64,000 nt of DNA from NCBI GenBank assembly GCA_015179025.1, contig WHUX01000002.1:124001-188000 (forward strand), read 5' to 3'. This DNA is from Terfezia claveryi (lineage: Eukaryota; Ascomycota; Pezizomycetes; Pezizales; Pezizaceae). A program made the position numbers and the translations under genes. The notes below the pieces were generated by a model. The model saw nothing but the letters and a program-made list of their open reading frames with translations, ran no database searches and was not told the DNA's origin. Numbering within the stretch: position 1 is the first letter of the stretch; each line of letters starts with the position of its first letter. Shown here piece by piece: positions 1 to 10,523 of the stretch.

Positions 1-1236
1 TCAGATATCATGAGTGGAATTTAGTGCAGAGAAGTCATGATAATGTAGCCTCAACCTCACATTCCTTCTAGTTATTCTCCATTCCCCTTTATTCAATGCA
101 TGATACAAGCAATCCACCACAACCAAGTACTTATCTATCCACCTCTATAGAGTGTCTCTGTAGTAACAAAATATGTAACCCTCGTGACGAACCATCTGCC
201 ACTATTCCCCCTTACTACTAATACGTACATCACACACTATTACCCATTTTTATCCTCGTATCTTTTAATGACTGTTTCATAGCCTATTCTTCTTGGACTC
301 TATGGTGATGACGGGCATTTCTTCGATAACAGAGATTCAATCCATCACAACAAATTCCTCCATCTGGCCGTCTGTCGAGATAATCTTTCCCTCCCACTCC
401 AAGTGAATATCCTGTCTCGGAAATATGATAGCGACTTAACGCTGGCTACGCTGGAACCAGCACCCGCTATCCTTTCGGTGTTGAGATATTCCAATAGCCG
501 TCCATAAATATCTCCTTAATGCCCCCTACATAATCTGTCTGCGTAATGCAGCATGTTAATGTTCATTTAGTTCATAGGGAACCCGAGTCTCTTGAAATGT
601 CCTTCTGGAATATGAAAGTTTCCATTTTTGATGCTGGTAATTGCTTGAAGCCTAGCCTCTTTCCCAGTCTCTCGAGCTCTCGAGTTTTGCTAACGCCTTA
701 GTAGAGCCTGGGTTGGATGTGGTCCTACTCATATCCGACTTTATGCATTAAGTATTTCTACGAGACAACCAGACTAGGTAATTACATGCACTAACTCAAC
801 CTGGAAGAGAGATGATGTAAGCCACGTTATCAGGTCTGCCAAGCTGTCAGCTGTTAATATCTCATGCACCAACAACTACAGACCACAGACATATACCCAT
901 AGATACATATCCCCCCAGGTTTGGATTGAACTCTTCCCTTTCCCGTTCCCTCCTCCCTTAATGCTCTATTTTATATAAGGATGCCGAAGTTAAGGGTTTG
1001 GGCGAAGGAGCAGTTAAAGATGTCGACCAGAAAGCTTACGGGAAAGGCAAGAGCTCATATCTCTTAATTATAGCCAGTAGATAGCTAACCCCGTAGGATA
1101 GAACCTGACGATGCCGTTTGCGGCAATTACGATGGCTACATTGTTGTTCATATGTTAGCTCTTCCCAGCTCTCTGATTAGTTTCTACAATATCTTGCCAT
1201 ACCCTATATCTACCACTGATTTTACCAAATTCCAAA
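1..1236. other. Intergenic, no gene recognised
   Basis: No open frame here looks coding. The stretch holds a degenerate copy of the dispersed motif described in the findings (ACAACCAGACTA at about 765-776). Nothing else stands out. Confidence 0.5.
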
Positions 1237-1584
1237 TTGATTCCCAAGTTCATAAATCCCCCTAATACCCACCCCTCTTCCCCATGTACACTTGCCAACT
1301 ATTGCAAAGATTCCCGCTCTTCCATCCACGCGGCCAAAGCCAACGCAGCCCTCCACCGAGAAGCCGACGGCGGGCAGATCTCGTGGCAAAAACAGTCACT
1401 GAGGCAACATGGGATATTGGAGACACCGACAAAAAAGAATCCAGACCCGGTGGGGTCGGCGCTGGATAGGGTCGCTGGGAGCGTGCCCCAGGAAAAAGGG
1501 GGAATTGCGCCAGTGGGGTTGGTGGGGAGGGATGTGACGGAGGAGAAGATTAGGGAGAGGGTGGCGGAGGGAAGGGGTAGGTAG
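1237..1584 (+). CDS. Possible small protein, 3' exon only
   Basis: The frame is open to a stop at 1582-1584. From about 1310 it has strongly G/C-biased third codon positions, like the neighbouring carrier gene and unlike the AT-richer surroundings, so it looks coding. The predicted peptide is hydrophilic, with Ala/Lys-rich then Gly/Val/Glu-rich stretches (for example AAKANAALHREADGGQISWQ) and no membrane segment. I do not recognise the family. There is no in-frame ATG, so an upstream exon must supply the start; an AG acceptor at 1308-1309 is one option. A short ATG frame at 1020 could be an upstream exon, but I cannot join them convincingly. It could also be a chance open frame. Confidence 0.35.
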   Translation: MIPKFINPPNTHPSSPCTLANYCKDSRSSIHAAKANAALHREADGGQISWQKQSLRQHGILETPTKKNPDPVGSALDRVAGSVPQEKGGIAPVGLVGRDVTEEKIRERVAEGRGR

Positions 1585-2774
1585 CTTATATAGTTGTAAG
1601 AATCGTTGAGGTGGTGGCCATGAGGTTATGATAGTGGAGGGAGGGATGCGTGTGTAGGATAAGGCGAAAAAGCCACCGTGAATATCGAAGAATAGTTAGC
1701 TTAACCATATACAATACAGGCACGTGACTCCACTTTTGCCAAACTCAGCCCCGAACATTACGCCTCATCTAACACCCGCTTCTCGCCCAAATCCCCCCCA
1801 AATCCCATTTACCCATACGCCGCGGACCCTGAAGAATCTCGGTCTTGTGCACTTTTTCTTATTTCCCCGGCCCCTGCACCTGGCCATACCACAATTGGCG
1901 AATCAATTCAATTGCCCTCGTAGAGTGCATACCCCGCGGCCAGCTGATCCCTACTTGCAGCAGCTCTCGCTCGCGTGCTGTTTCAGGGGATTAAGGTAGT
2001 ACATAAGTACATAGGTGGGGAAGGATTCAGGGAAGTTCGACTCTTTGCATTCAAATTTGCCCCTCAAAGTGGGATGAGCCCCTGCTACATGCATGTCCTC
2101 GTGTTCTGCAGCAGTTTCATCGTCGTACGTTGCCGAAACGCCTGTTCCTACTGGTCAAGGATCCACCAGAACACCAGGTACCGATTGCAATAGCAACCGG
2201 ATTTTTCTCAATAGAAGTGACGTGCGATAGTACCGATTATCCCGGGGAGTCGGTGGAAGATACCGAATTTGCTGTGTGGGAGTAGCAACTGATGAACGGC
2301 GAGCGGGACTACTGCTGCTGGGAATTCCGTTCGAATCGTAAGTGAAGGAAGAAAGAAAGAAAGAAAGCAAGGTTGCGACTTGTTCTTTTGGGGGGAAGTG
2401 AGAGCTCCGAGTGCCGGTCGGCGGCACCGGGAAAAAGGGGCTGGGGTTAGCGAGAAGACTACGAAATAAGATCCGAGTTGTTGGGTCACGACCGCCCTGA
2501 CGTGAGGGAAATATTGTCCGGAAGAGATAAAAGGTTAAGGACGAGGAGAGACGAAGGAAGGAAGGAAGGAAGGAAAGAAGGAGGACGTGAGAAGGAGTGC
2601 AGAGCAGGAGATCAGGCTTGGGGTGAGCAAGAGGGAAAAGGTCCGCATCTGCCTGCTCGAGCAGTTGGTTGAGAGTGCAGAACAAGAAGACAGTAATTGC
2701 GAATGACCCTTCGATACTGGTACAACTATAGCTAACTCACTTCCCACCGCTGGTACTCACACGACACCACCACC
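1585..2774. other. Intergenic/promoter region of carrier gene, purine-rich tracts
   Basis: No convincing gene. It contains GAAA/GAAG-type purine repeats at about 2343-2368 and 2554-2582. Their complements create low-complexity open frames that I do not accept as genes. The 3' part is presumably the promoter and 5' leader of the carrier gene starting at 2775. Confidence 0.5.
2343..2582. repeat. GAAA/GAAG purine microsatellites
   Basis: Two short imperfect tandem tracts, GAAA-type near 2343-2368 and GGAA-type near 2554-2582, lie upstream of the carrier gene. Confidence 0.7.
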
Positions 2775-4254
2775 ATGGCGCCTCCACCACTATCCACTGA
2801 CCAACCTTCCCCAAAGTCAAAGTTCCCCCCATCCACCTCCTCCACAAACACCTCCGCCGGCGCCAAAAGCCACGACCATCACCACCACCCCTCAGTCCAC
2901 CCTCTATACCCCATATTCGGCCCAAGCCACCTATCAGATAACTTCATTCATGCCTTCTCTGGTGCCACAGCAGGACTAGTCTCCGGGGTGATCACGTGTC
3001 CTCTTGATGTGATCAAGACGAAGCTACAAGCGCAGGGGGGGTTCCGGCGGCATGATATCTCGGGGCGGGGAGGTCATTATAATGGGTTTACGGGGACCGC
3101 GAAGATGATTTGGAAGGAGGAGGGGGTTAAGGGGATGTATAGGGGTTTGGGCCCGATAATACTGGGGTATTTGCCGACTTGGGCTGTGTATTTTACGGTG
3201 TATGAGAGGTGTAAACGGTGGTTGGGTCACGAAGGTGTGTGATAATCAATCCCCTGTCATATACCCACCTCCACCACTCTTCTGCCCCACCGCTATCAGC
3301 AAACCATAAGATGTAGTATAATAACTAATCCCCCAGCACCACCGCAGAACCCAAACAGCAATGGCTTACACACATTCTCTCCGCCATGATTGCCGGCGGC
3401 TCCAGCACCATCTGCACAAACCCAATCTGGGTCATCAAAACCCGCCTCATGTCCCAAGCCTCTTACAGCGACTACAACAATCCCACGCACACCGGTCCCC
3501 GCGCACCATGGCACTATAAATCCACCATCGACGCCGCCCGAAAGATGTACCTCCACGAAGGCCTCGGCGCGTTCTACTCCGGTCTCGGTCCCGCGCTCCT
3601 GGGACTTACACATGTGGCAGTCCAGTTCCCGCTGTACGAGCAATTCAAAAAGGTTTTTGTCCGCAGGGAAGCGAACCATTTTGCCTCTGGCAAGAACCCG
3701 GGTGAGAGGGGAGAAGTGGATTTTTTAGGCATCCTGGCTGCGTCGGTCTTGAGCAAGATATGTGCTTCTTCCGCAACTTACCCGCACGAGGTTCTGCGTA
3801 CGCGGTTACAAACGCAATTCAGGCCAAATGGGAAGACAGCTAGTGGGGTTGGGAGCGCGGTGATTGGGACTCCGGGGAGTGGGGGCGGGTTTGTGAGTGG
3901 GGATGGGGTGGCGGGGGGACGGTAGTGGAAGGGACAAGGGCTGCGGCCGTGCCGAGGTATGCGGGGATTGTGAGAACGGCGAGGACGGTCTATATGGAGG
4001 AGGGCTGGAGGGCGTTTTATGCGGGGATGGGGACAAATATGATTAGGGCGCTGCCGGCGAGTGCGATGACGTTGTTGACGTATGAGATATGTAAGTTTTT
4101 TGAACATTCATTTTGTGGGGGGTTTGGGGTAATGGGAGATGAGTCACTGTGGTTGTGCTTACTAGATGGATATGCAGGCTCGACGTACCTTCTTAAGCGG
4201 AAACGGGCGGCACAGGAAGCGTTGGCTGAGGCGAGGAGAGAGGAGTTGCCTTGA
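2775..4254 (+). CDS. YIA6: Mitochondrial carrier, NAD+ transporter YIA6/NDT1 type
   Basis: Inner-membrane mitochondrial carrier with three repeats. The signatures are CPLDVIKTKLQ in repeat 1, NPIWVIKTRLM in repeat 2 and YPHEVLRTRLQ in repeat 3. The Trp in the second signature marks the NAD+/folate/pyrimidine-nucleotide branch, and the flanking phrases GYLPTWAVYFTVYE and YPHE fit the yeast NAD+ carriers best. The start is the ATG at 2775, followed by a His/Pro/Ser-rich leader of about 50 residues. Likely introns are 3235-3347 (phase 1, restores EPKQQW) and 4091-4165 (GTAAGT...ACTAG, 75 nt, in frame). Between repeat 3 and the last helices the reading frame shifts within a G-rich linker (about 3844-3920), with no good intron to explain it. 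A missing G in the run at 3911-3918 would restore it. A flavin or folate carrier is the alternative identity. Confidence 0.85.
3235..3347 (+). other. Intron 1 of the carrier gene
   Basis: GTGTGT donor, ACCGCAG acceptor and an ACTAAT-type branch site near 3323. Splicing joins G|AA into a Glu codon and keeps the carrier fold in frame. Confidence 0.75.
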
Positions 4255-5478
4255 AGCAATGCAGCACTCACGCAGAGAATCGCCATGCCAGATATTGTCT
4301 ACCCGTTTATCAAATGTGATACCAAAACTGCCTTGATATCCAGCCCCTGGTAACCATACTACGAAACAAACATTTGAGGAGGAGGAGGAGGAGGCTTACT
4401 TGTCTTACCTCACCCCTTCCCATCCCCACCATAATCAGTCGGACACGGGCGTATTATTCTATTCTTCTTTTTTTTTTTCCATTTCTTCATTTTCTTTATT
4501 TTCTTTTTTTTGTCGTGTAGTCCATGCTTATTTGTGGATTTCAGTGCATATGGGTCTCTCTGCTTTCTGTCACTTTTGTTTATGTGGATATACACAGATA
4601 TCGCCATGGTTATTGGCATGACGTGTGACGTGATGTGATTCGGTGTGGTGATTGTCAGGAAGGCAGAAGGGGAGGGTTAAAGTAGGTGCGAAGTATAGTA
4701 TAGTATGTAATATATCTATGAGTACAGTACATACATACATACATACTAGTACATATATATATCCAGTTTAAAAGCCCAAATATATGGTTTTGATAGGTGG
4801 TTGAGGAGTTAGAGGGAGTTGAAGATATTCTCCTATCCTGTTGAGTGGTTAGGTGGTTGCAGTTTCAGTTTGCAAAGGGGGCTTTTTGAACTGGCATAAT
4901 ATCATACAGTTTTTACCTTGTAGGTTGTGTGCAAAGAAGAGAGAGATAATATTCTAGCAGAGTGATGATCTCCATGGAGGAACTCTAGTTACCCTGAGAT
5001 TTCAGGGCAGGAAGTTTCAAGCAGCGTTCCATATGGCATGGATTGGGCGTTACATCACCAAGTCTTTTCGCCCCTCCCCTGCCTAATTAGGTCAGTTACA
5101 GCATGACCATGACCACGACATGAGATTTTTGAAAAAAAAAAAAAAAAAAAAATTGCATCTATATACATATATATGTAGATTGCGTTACACCATCTACCAA
5201 CAACAACACCTCATCCTTTTCCCGCAGGAAGAGGGGAAGGTGGGGGGGGGGGAAGGACACGTGAAACTGAGACCAAAAAGTGCAACTCTGGTTACCCTCA
5301 TATAACAGTTTGAATTGAGAAGGCAAGGAGTTGAATTGGGACGGATTTCTGTACCTACTATGCACTCCGTATAGGGTATGAGATATCTAACATAAAAAGT
5401 TGCAAAAAAAAAAAACCTCTCTAACGCTAGACTAAACGTCCCTTGATTTGGGAGGGATAGAAATCTAAAGGCTAATTT
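4255..5478. other. Intergenic: homopolymers and simple repeats
   Basis: 3' flanks of the carrier (+) and of the coiled-coil gene (-), which converge here. It holds a GGA repeat (about 4378-4393), T-rich tracts (about 4468-4512), an ACAT repeat followed by AT repeats (about 4729-4762) and an A20 run near 5131-5150. No gene seen. Confidence 0.6.
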
Positions 5479-6328
5479 CTAAAAAATATGATAGTACAAC
5501 TTTGTTAGAGTGGTACGCTTTGTTCCTTCTGGTACCGCCTCTATCGCCTGTAAAATATCTTTTAACTCTTGCGCCGAGATACTTCTTTGCCAACGTATCT
5601 TGTTTTTCTGCACAACAAGGCTGACAATATCTCGGACCAAGGATGGCTCCCACTCATGAGGCGGGTTTTCCTCCAATGTACGCAGAACATCAGATCTAGC
5701 TTGTTCTACACCAATTTTACCAACCATGTCTCTCCAGTCTTCGTATTGACAATCCACCGCAAACTGGTCTCTCGCCTGGTCTAAGAGGCATCGTAGTGCA
5801 AGCCGATTCTTCCAAGCTGCACTCTACCTCAGTTAGTGGATAACCTGTGCAATATTGTGATTACTTAGGAACTAACTCGCCTTGTAAATCATTTAGCGCC
5901 ACACGCACTTTATCATACTGCTGCGTACGTTCATTGATTTGCTGCGCATGCTTCCCCTCGAGATCCTTAATCTGCTGCTTAAGCTCGTTGATCTGCAGAG
6001 CTTGTTCCCCCAGCTTCTTTGCTTGTTCTTCCAGCTTCTTTGCTTGTTCTTCCAGCTTCTTTGCTTGCTCTTCCAGCTTCTTCGCTTTTTTTGGGATTAT
6101 ATGTTCCTGCTCCTTTGTCTTGACCAGTAGACTTTCGATTGTATCTGGCATTTCGGCTATCTTTTGGCACAACTTTTCGAGTAATGCAACCCCTATTTGG
6201 CCGGAACTGTTATGAAGATGCTCGAATAATTTCGTCGTCAGGATTTCATGTTCTTTCGATGTGGTTACATCTTGTACCTTCGTTTGCTTTGCAGGCGCGC
6301 CAGAGTTTCTTCCTGTAATAATAAACAT
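5479..6328 (-). CDS. Coiled-coil protein of unknown function
   Basis: I do not recognise the family. The last two exons read well. One (6328 to 5881, using the ATG at 6328) encodes a charged region ending in a long coiled coil with near-identical heptads KLEEQAK. The other (5816 to 5479) encodes an alpha-helical C-terminus beginning AWKNRLALRCLLDQARD, with conserved-looking Trp and Arg. They join best through an intron at 5817-5880 with a GC-AG border (GCGAGT donor, GTGCAG acceptor), giving DLQ-AWKN in frame. An upstream open exon (6599 to 6384) with a perfect GTGAGT donor is probably part of the gene, but its phase does not match the next exon. The gene therefore either starts at 6328, has a further small exon, or carries an indel. 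No signal peptide or membrane segment seen. Confidence 0.5.
5817..5880 (-). other. Candidate GC-AG intron
   Basis: The donor reads AAG|GCGAGT on the minus strand and the acceptor GTGCAG|CTTGG. The 64-nt removal joins phase-1 codons and fuses two open frames without a stop. A GT donor at GTTCCT with an acceptor at GGTAG is a weaker alternative. Confidence 0.5.
6010..6084 (-). repeat. 21-bp tandem repeat encoding heptads
   Basis: Units start at 6010, 6031 and 6052, with a partial unit at 6073. Each is 21 bp and translates on the minus strand to KLEEQAK-type heptads. Units 1 and 2 are identical and unit 3 has one difference, suggesting recent expansion. Confidence 0.9.
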
Positions 6329-6383
6329 TGTATTAGAGAATAATGAACTCAAACAAACTTCGTTGATCACCCTCCACACTCAC

Positions 6384-6965
6384 CACCAGGCCAATCCCTA
6401 AGAGGGGATTTGTTAGAATGTCACACATGTCATTCCGCCCATACCTAGCTATAACCTTAAAAGGCTCAACATATATATCCTCCATGTGATATTCCACTGT
6501 GAACTCATATGTCTCTAGATGTTCGTCCATGTATATACATATAGCTTGTGTATTTCCCACTTCACTGTAGATAATCAAGTCACATCTCAGCGGCTCCATA
6601 CAAAGCTATCTATTGCTTCGCTCCTTCTCTGTGCACTCAGCTATTCCTTCGTATTCTCCTTCATTAGGAATCACGGCTCTCGCTGCTCACCTATTCTCAT
6701 AGGATTGAGCATAGCTTCTCTTGAATGGCTTGGATTGCGCCCATTCTGTTTTTTTGGCCAAACAATCATCATCAATTGCTTAGCTCCGAGTTGCTGCATT
6801 ATTGCTAGTGGTTCTGGGTCTGTTAGCTTGAGAGCTATAGGGGGAGCAGAAGGACCTAGGTCAAGCCGAGGCAAAGAACCAAATGGTGGAATAGGATCTA
6901 AGAAGCTTCATCATATGGTAATCAGGCCTTACCTGGGAAGATATCACAATACTCTGAATCTAGTT
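6384..6965 (-). other. Probable upstream exons of the coiled-coil gene or a decayed neighbour
   Basis: Two open segments on the minus strand look exonic. One runs from 6599 (ATG) to 6384, Asp/Glu/Tyr-rich, ending at a GTGAGT donor. The other runs from about 6902 to 6703 and encodes a Pro-rich then helical stretch (LKLTDPEPLAIMQQLGAKQL), bounded by a CTTAG acceptor and a GTGAGC donor. A further short exon may end at a GTAAGG donor near 6932. The phases do not join cleanly; a TAG lies three codons before the ATG at 6599. I cannot name a family. Confidence 0.3.
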
Positions 6966-7509
6966 GAATTCCAGGTACTAAACCATTCATGTGATTCTCC
7001 ATTTTCATCATTGTCTCGTTTCTTCAATGCACCAACCATCCAATCCATGGGAACTGTGTGTGAGGGATTTTTGCATAGATAAAGGCCTGTAGGACTCGGT
7101 CTGTATGTTGAGCCATAGTGAGGGTGGATGAGTAGCTGCTCTGGCTAGAAGATATTCTGTAGATATTCCTGTTGCCCTTCTTCGCTCTAAACATTTAAAG
7201 TCGTGTTACCTGCCACATTCTCATCTATCCCCTCATAGCCAGGCCATTTCCTCGACTGATGCTGCCTACTGTGTGAGGCATTCGAGTATGAAATGAAGAT
7301 ATGGGAATGAAAATGGGCAAAAAACTCATATGATACGGTATTGGCATCGCAGTATTTCATTCCCTATGTAATAGCAACGCAAAGACTGCATATCCACATA
7401 TCCATTTTATATGCAAAAGAACGAGCACCGGGCGCGTACCCCCCAAGGTAGGACTGTACCCCATGGTATCCTAGACCTGCTTTCCCCTGTTCTGGTCCTG
7501 CTCAAAGTC
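6966..7509. other. Intergenic, nothing recognised
   Basis: No repeat, RNA gene or coding signal that I can support. It includes the 3' flank of the DNA glycosylase gene. Confidence 0.5.
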
Positions 7510-8655
7510 TTAATACTCATCTTCCTCGCAGTCCTCCATTTCTTTCTTCTTCCCCTTCCCCTTCGGCCCAGCTTTCTTCACCTTCCCCTCCTCTCTCTCC
7601 TTCATACTCGCCACCTGTGTATCGCTTGCCCTCCACATCACCAAACAAAACAAGGTCCTCCACGGCTTGAACTCCTCACTCAGCCTCACCATATCCTCCT
7701 CACTCATGTACTTCCACTTAGTCGCCACTTTCATCCCCCCCTCCTTCCTTTCTGTCTTCCTCAGTTTATTCACATTCCTTCCATCCCACACCGCCATCCC
7801 CCTCTGAATTCCCAAATCCCCAACAGAGAAGATATCCCACCTCCCCAGGGTAAAGATTAGAAACATCTCCGCACTCCACACCCCAATCCCCTTCACCTTT
7901 GTCAGCTTCTCAATCACATCTTCATTACTGAGCGTATGCAACTCCGTAAGCGACTTGTCTTCTATGAACTCTGTGGCAAGTGAATGCATATACTGTGCCT
8001 TCCTCTCCGAAAGCCCCGCAGTTCGGAGCTCATTGTGTGTTCGACCCAGGACCTCTTGCGGGGAAGGGAAGAACTCCGTTGGGGATTCTGGTGCTGCTGG
8101 GGTGGGGGTATAGAACAGGGCGATGAATTTACGAAGGATCGAGGCGGCTGCAGCGCCGGAGACTTGCTGGGATATGATACCCCGCGCTAGACTGCGAAAA
8201 TAGTTTGGTGTGGGATCATCAGGCTTGCGCAAGTGCCCAGTGAGAATATGGGAATAATCTTCGTTGTCAATCCATTGCGCCAGTGCAGGGGAGACCATGC
8301 GTAGATGAAGGAGACCTTGGGCAAGAAGGTCGTGTGGAGAAGCTGCTGCAGATGTGGGAGCGAGGTCCTCTTTGACCGAAACATTGGGTACTGAGGAGAC
8401 AGCCGTTGTGTCCTTCTCCTCGAGAATGCAGGTGTCATTGAATTGGACCACTGTAGCTGTGGTAATTTTGCTTGTGGTGGTTCTAGTCGTCTTCCTCACT
8501 GTTGCAGCTGGGACAGTGACCTTTGCAGCTTTGGATTTCGCAGCCACGGCATCTTTGATAACCTTGAACGAGGTAGTCAAGGTCCTGGTGCTCCTCCCCG
8601 CCGTATTTTGGGATGCTGCAATAGCTTTTGCCCTTGACCTGCTCCTCGTGAGCAT
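7510..8655 (-). CDS. MAG1: DNA-3-methyladenine glycosylase II (AlkA/MAG1 family)
   Basis: Base-excision repair enzyme that removes alkylated purines (3-methyladenine and related lesions) by cleaving the N-glycosidic bond, acting in the nucleus. Single exon, 381 residues, ATG at 8655. Residues 1-100 are a basic, Ser/Thr/Lys/Ala-rich tail that may carry nuclear localisation and DNA-binding signals. The HhH-GPD core follows, with RSLARGIISQQVSGAAAASI at about residue 155, the helix-hairpin-helix LTKVKGIGVWSAEMFLIF near 252, then the DIFSVGDLGIQRGM segment. The Asp of GDLGI fits the catalytic aspartate of the family. A Trp-rich C-terminal helix (PWRTLFCLVMWR) precedes a Lys/Glu tail. It is divergently oriented from the ECM33-like gene, 1.9 kb away. 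Confidence 0.92.
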   Translation of the reverse strand: MLTRSRSRAKAIAASQNTAGRSTRTLTTSFKVIKDAVAAKSKAAKVTVPAATVRKTTRTTTSKITTATVVQFNDTCILEEKDTTAVSSVPNVSVKEDLAPTSAAASPHDLLAQGLLHLRMVSPALAQWIDNEDYSHILTGHLRKPDDPTPNYFRSLARGIISQQVSGAAAASILRKFIALFYTPTPAAPESPTEFFPSPQEVLGRTHNELRTAGLSERKAQYMHSLATEFIEDKSLTELHTLSNEDVIEKLTKVKGIGVWSAEMFLIFTLGRWDIFSVGDLGIQRGMAVWDGRNVNKLRKTERKEGGMKVATKWKYMSEEDMVRLSEEFKPWRTLFCLVMWRASDTQVASMKEREEGKVKKAGPKGKGKKKEMEDCEEDEY

Positions 8656-10523
8656 CGTGTTGGCTAATGGATTATACTAATTACAAGTATTAGCTATGCA
8701 CGACTCTTCATGCTTCTGCCTTGGCTTGCGACCGTTGCGGCTATCGGGGCCATGTGGTGTTAAAGCAGCTATCGCCAGAAGTCCCGCTTGATCATACGGC
8801 ATCCGTGTTTGGCGTACGTCAGTGCCGAGCACGCGTTAAGAGATATTTTTGCTTTTTCCTCCCAGGACCGCGGCAAAATCTGGCCTCTGGTCAAATCCCA
8901 TCTCGGCTTCATCATGCTTAGCCATGCCTGTTTATGGAATTTCTCTCTCGGTAAAAAAGGGGGCCTTTTTCACTTATCATTTCCAGTGCCTGCGGGTTTA
9001 TATTAACTTGCGCCCCCATCAATTTGAGCAGATACCCTCTCGGCCGCAAACTCCAATGAGTTCCGTCTGGTCTTCAAAATCGGATATGGAGGATTTCATA
9101 TGATACGCTGTTAACCCTGCAAGGTGGTTGGGTTCTTCTTCCAATATGGATCGGCTAGTCACATCCGGTAGTCTTGAAAGAAACCGGTATGCCCTCGCCG
9201 TCCAGATGCAAGCGATGACGAAAGACTTGAATTGCGTGGAACATCCACTACGTTGCCCACTAATACCGCATCTTAAGGTTAACGTTTGCTTGAATTCCAC
9301 CGCTCCAACCATAAACTCATGCAATGGGAACATGATGTTAGATATAGGTAACCGGCCTGAGTGTTGAAACATTCGGTATTTTGAACCCAGTCCGAGTAAT
9401 AAAACAGTGGAATTAACTACCAGGCTGTGTGGTAAATAAAACAAAATACTCTTTCATCCTAGCGCACTAATTGTTCATCTCACAGGATTTGGTGCTTCAA
9501 CGGTGAATTTCTTCGGGCATCACGATTTCCGTATTCTCTATCGGAACATGTATGTTGTTGACCAATGCTGCTCGGATGCCGACTCAGTCTGCTCATGCAA
9601 GGCAAAATCGATTCACGAGCTTGCTGCACTAACTCGACTGCCAGGCCTCCCTGGACGATGTGGTGTTTTAGCATGGTATCCCGAGACATCAAAACAGGGG
9701 CCAATACCTGATTGTGGATTGTGGACGCTTCATCCACATCCAACCCGCTGCAGAAGAGATGAAACTTCAAGAAATTCAGTGTTGGCCTCTCAATCGTTCT
9801 GGCGATTCCTCATATGTACATTAGCTAAACGTGATACTTGTATTGAGTGCTTAAGACACAAAATTCCTTCCCCAGGCCAGCAGTTTGTGCCCCGGCATGC
9901 CTAACCAATCGAGAGTCTCGCCACGGGATCGTGTGGCCAATGGCAGAAAAGCAAGAAGGGGTAAAAGCTGCACCTGCAACCGCACGACCAGCGGGGCGGG
10001 CCTGTCCACTTTCATTTCGTCGTGAGCGAAACGGGGCTGGTGCGGTGATGGTTTGAGAGGAGTCGGACCATTTGCTGGGAGGTTAGAGCAGCGCCGAGCC
10101 CTGGTTATGGGATGTGTTGCTGGGCCTAATCCGGGAACGTGTCAGGGATGCGCAGGTACTTCTTTGCGTTCGTCGCCTTCTTTTCCTTTCCTCTTCCCTT
10201 CTTCCTCTCCAGGCCATTCGCTCTCAGTCTCTCGTTACCCTCCTTTGCAACACGCAACCCACCCTCGTTTATTTCAAACTCTCCACATCACCTCCAAGCA
10301 TTCCCGTCGGCAGTCGATTAGTTTTCACAAGTCAGTTGCTCCCATCCTTCCTTTGAACCCTTTTCTCCCACTTCACCCGCAGTCTGTGAGAAGAAAGCCT
10401 CCCAACACTCTTACCTTGTCCAACGCTCTTCGTGCCTGCCATAGAATCTTATTATACATCAACCTTCGAGGGCGGCTCCATTCTAACGCATTCGTCTATA
10501 GACAAAGCAGTACTTCTCACACC
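8656..10523. other. Divergent intergenic region with pyrimidine-rich leader
   Basis: Minus-strand open frames at about 9019-9444 and 9480-9770 match nothing I know and show no clear splice pattern. I treat them as non-coding or as very old repeat remains. From about 10170 to 10420 the plus strand is markedly C/T-rich, as in the promoter and 5' leader of highly expressed fungal genes; it belongs to the wall-protein gene at 10524. Confidence 0.5.
10170..10420 (+). promoter_or_regulatory. CT-rich promoter/5' leader of the wall-protein gene
   Basis: Long pyrimidine blocks (TCTT, CCTTCTT, CTCTCC) directly precede the gene. Such CT tracts near transcription starts are common in strongly expressed genes of filamentous fungi. 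The role is inferred from composition only. Confidence 0.4.

Noticed and set aside
2155..2685. 176-codon minus-strand open frame upstream of the carrier
   Set aside because: Composed largely of Ser/Leu/Pro/Phe from the complement of purine repeats; it lies in the carrier promoter.
9019..9770. Two minus-strand open frames between the glycosylase and wall-protein genes
   Set aside because: No recognisable motif, no ATG/splice logic joining them, and composition like the surrounding spacer.
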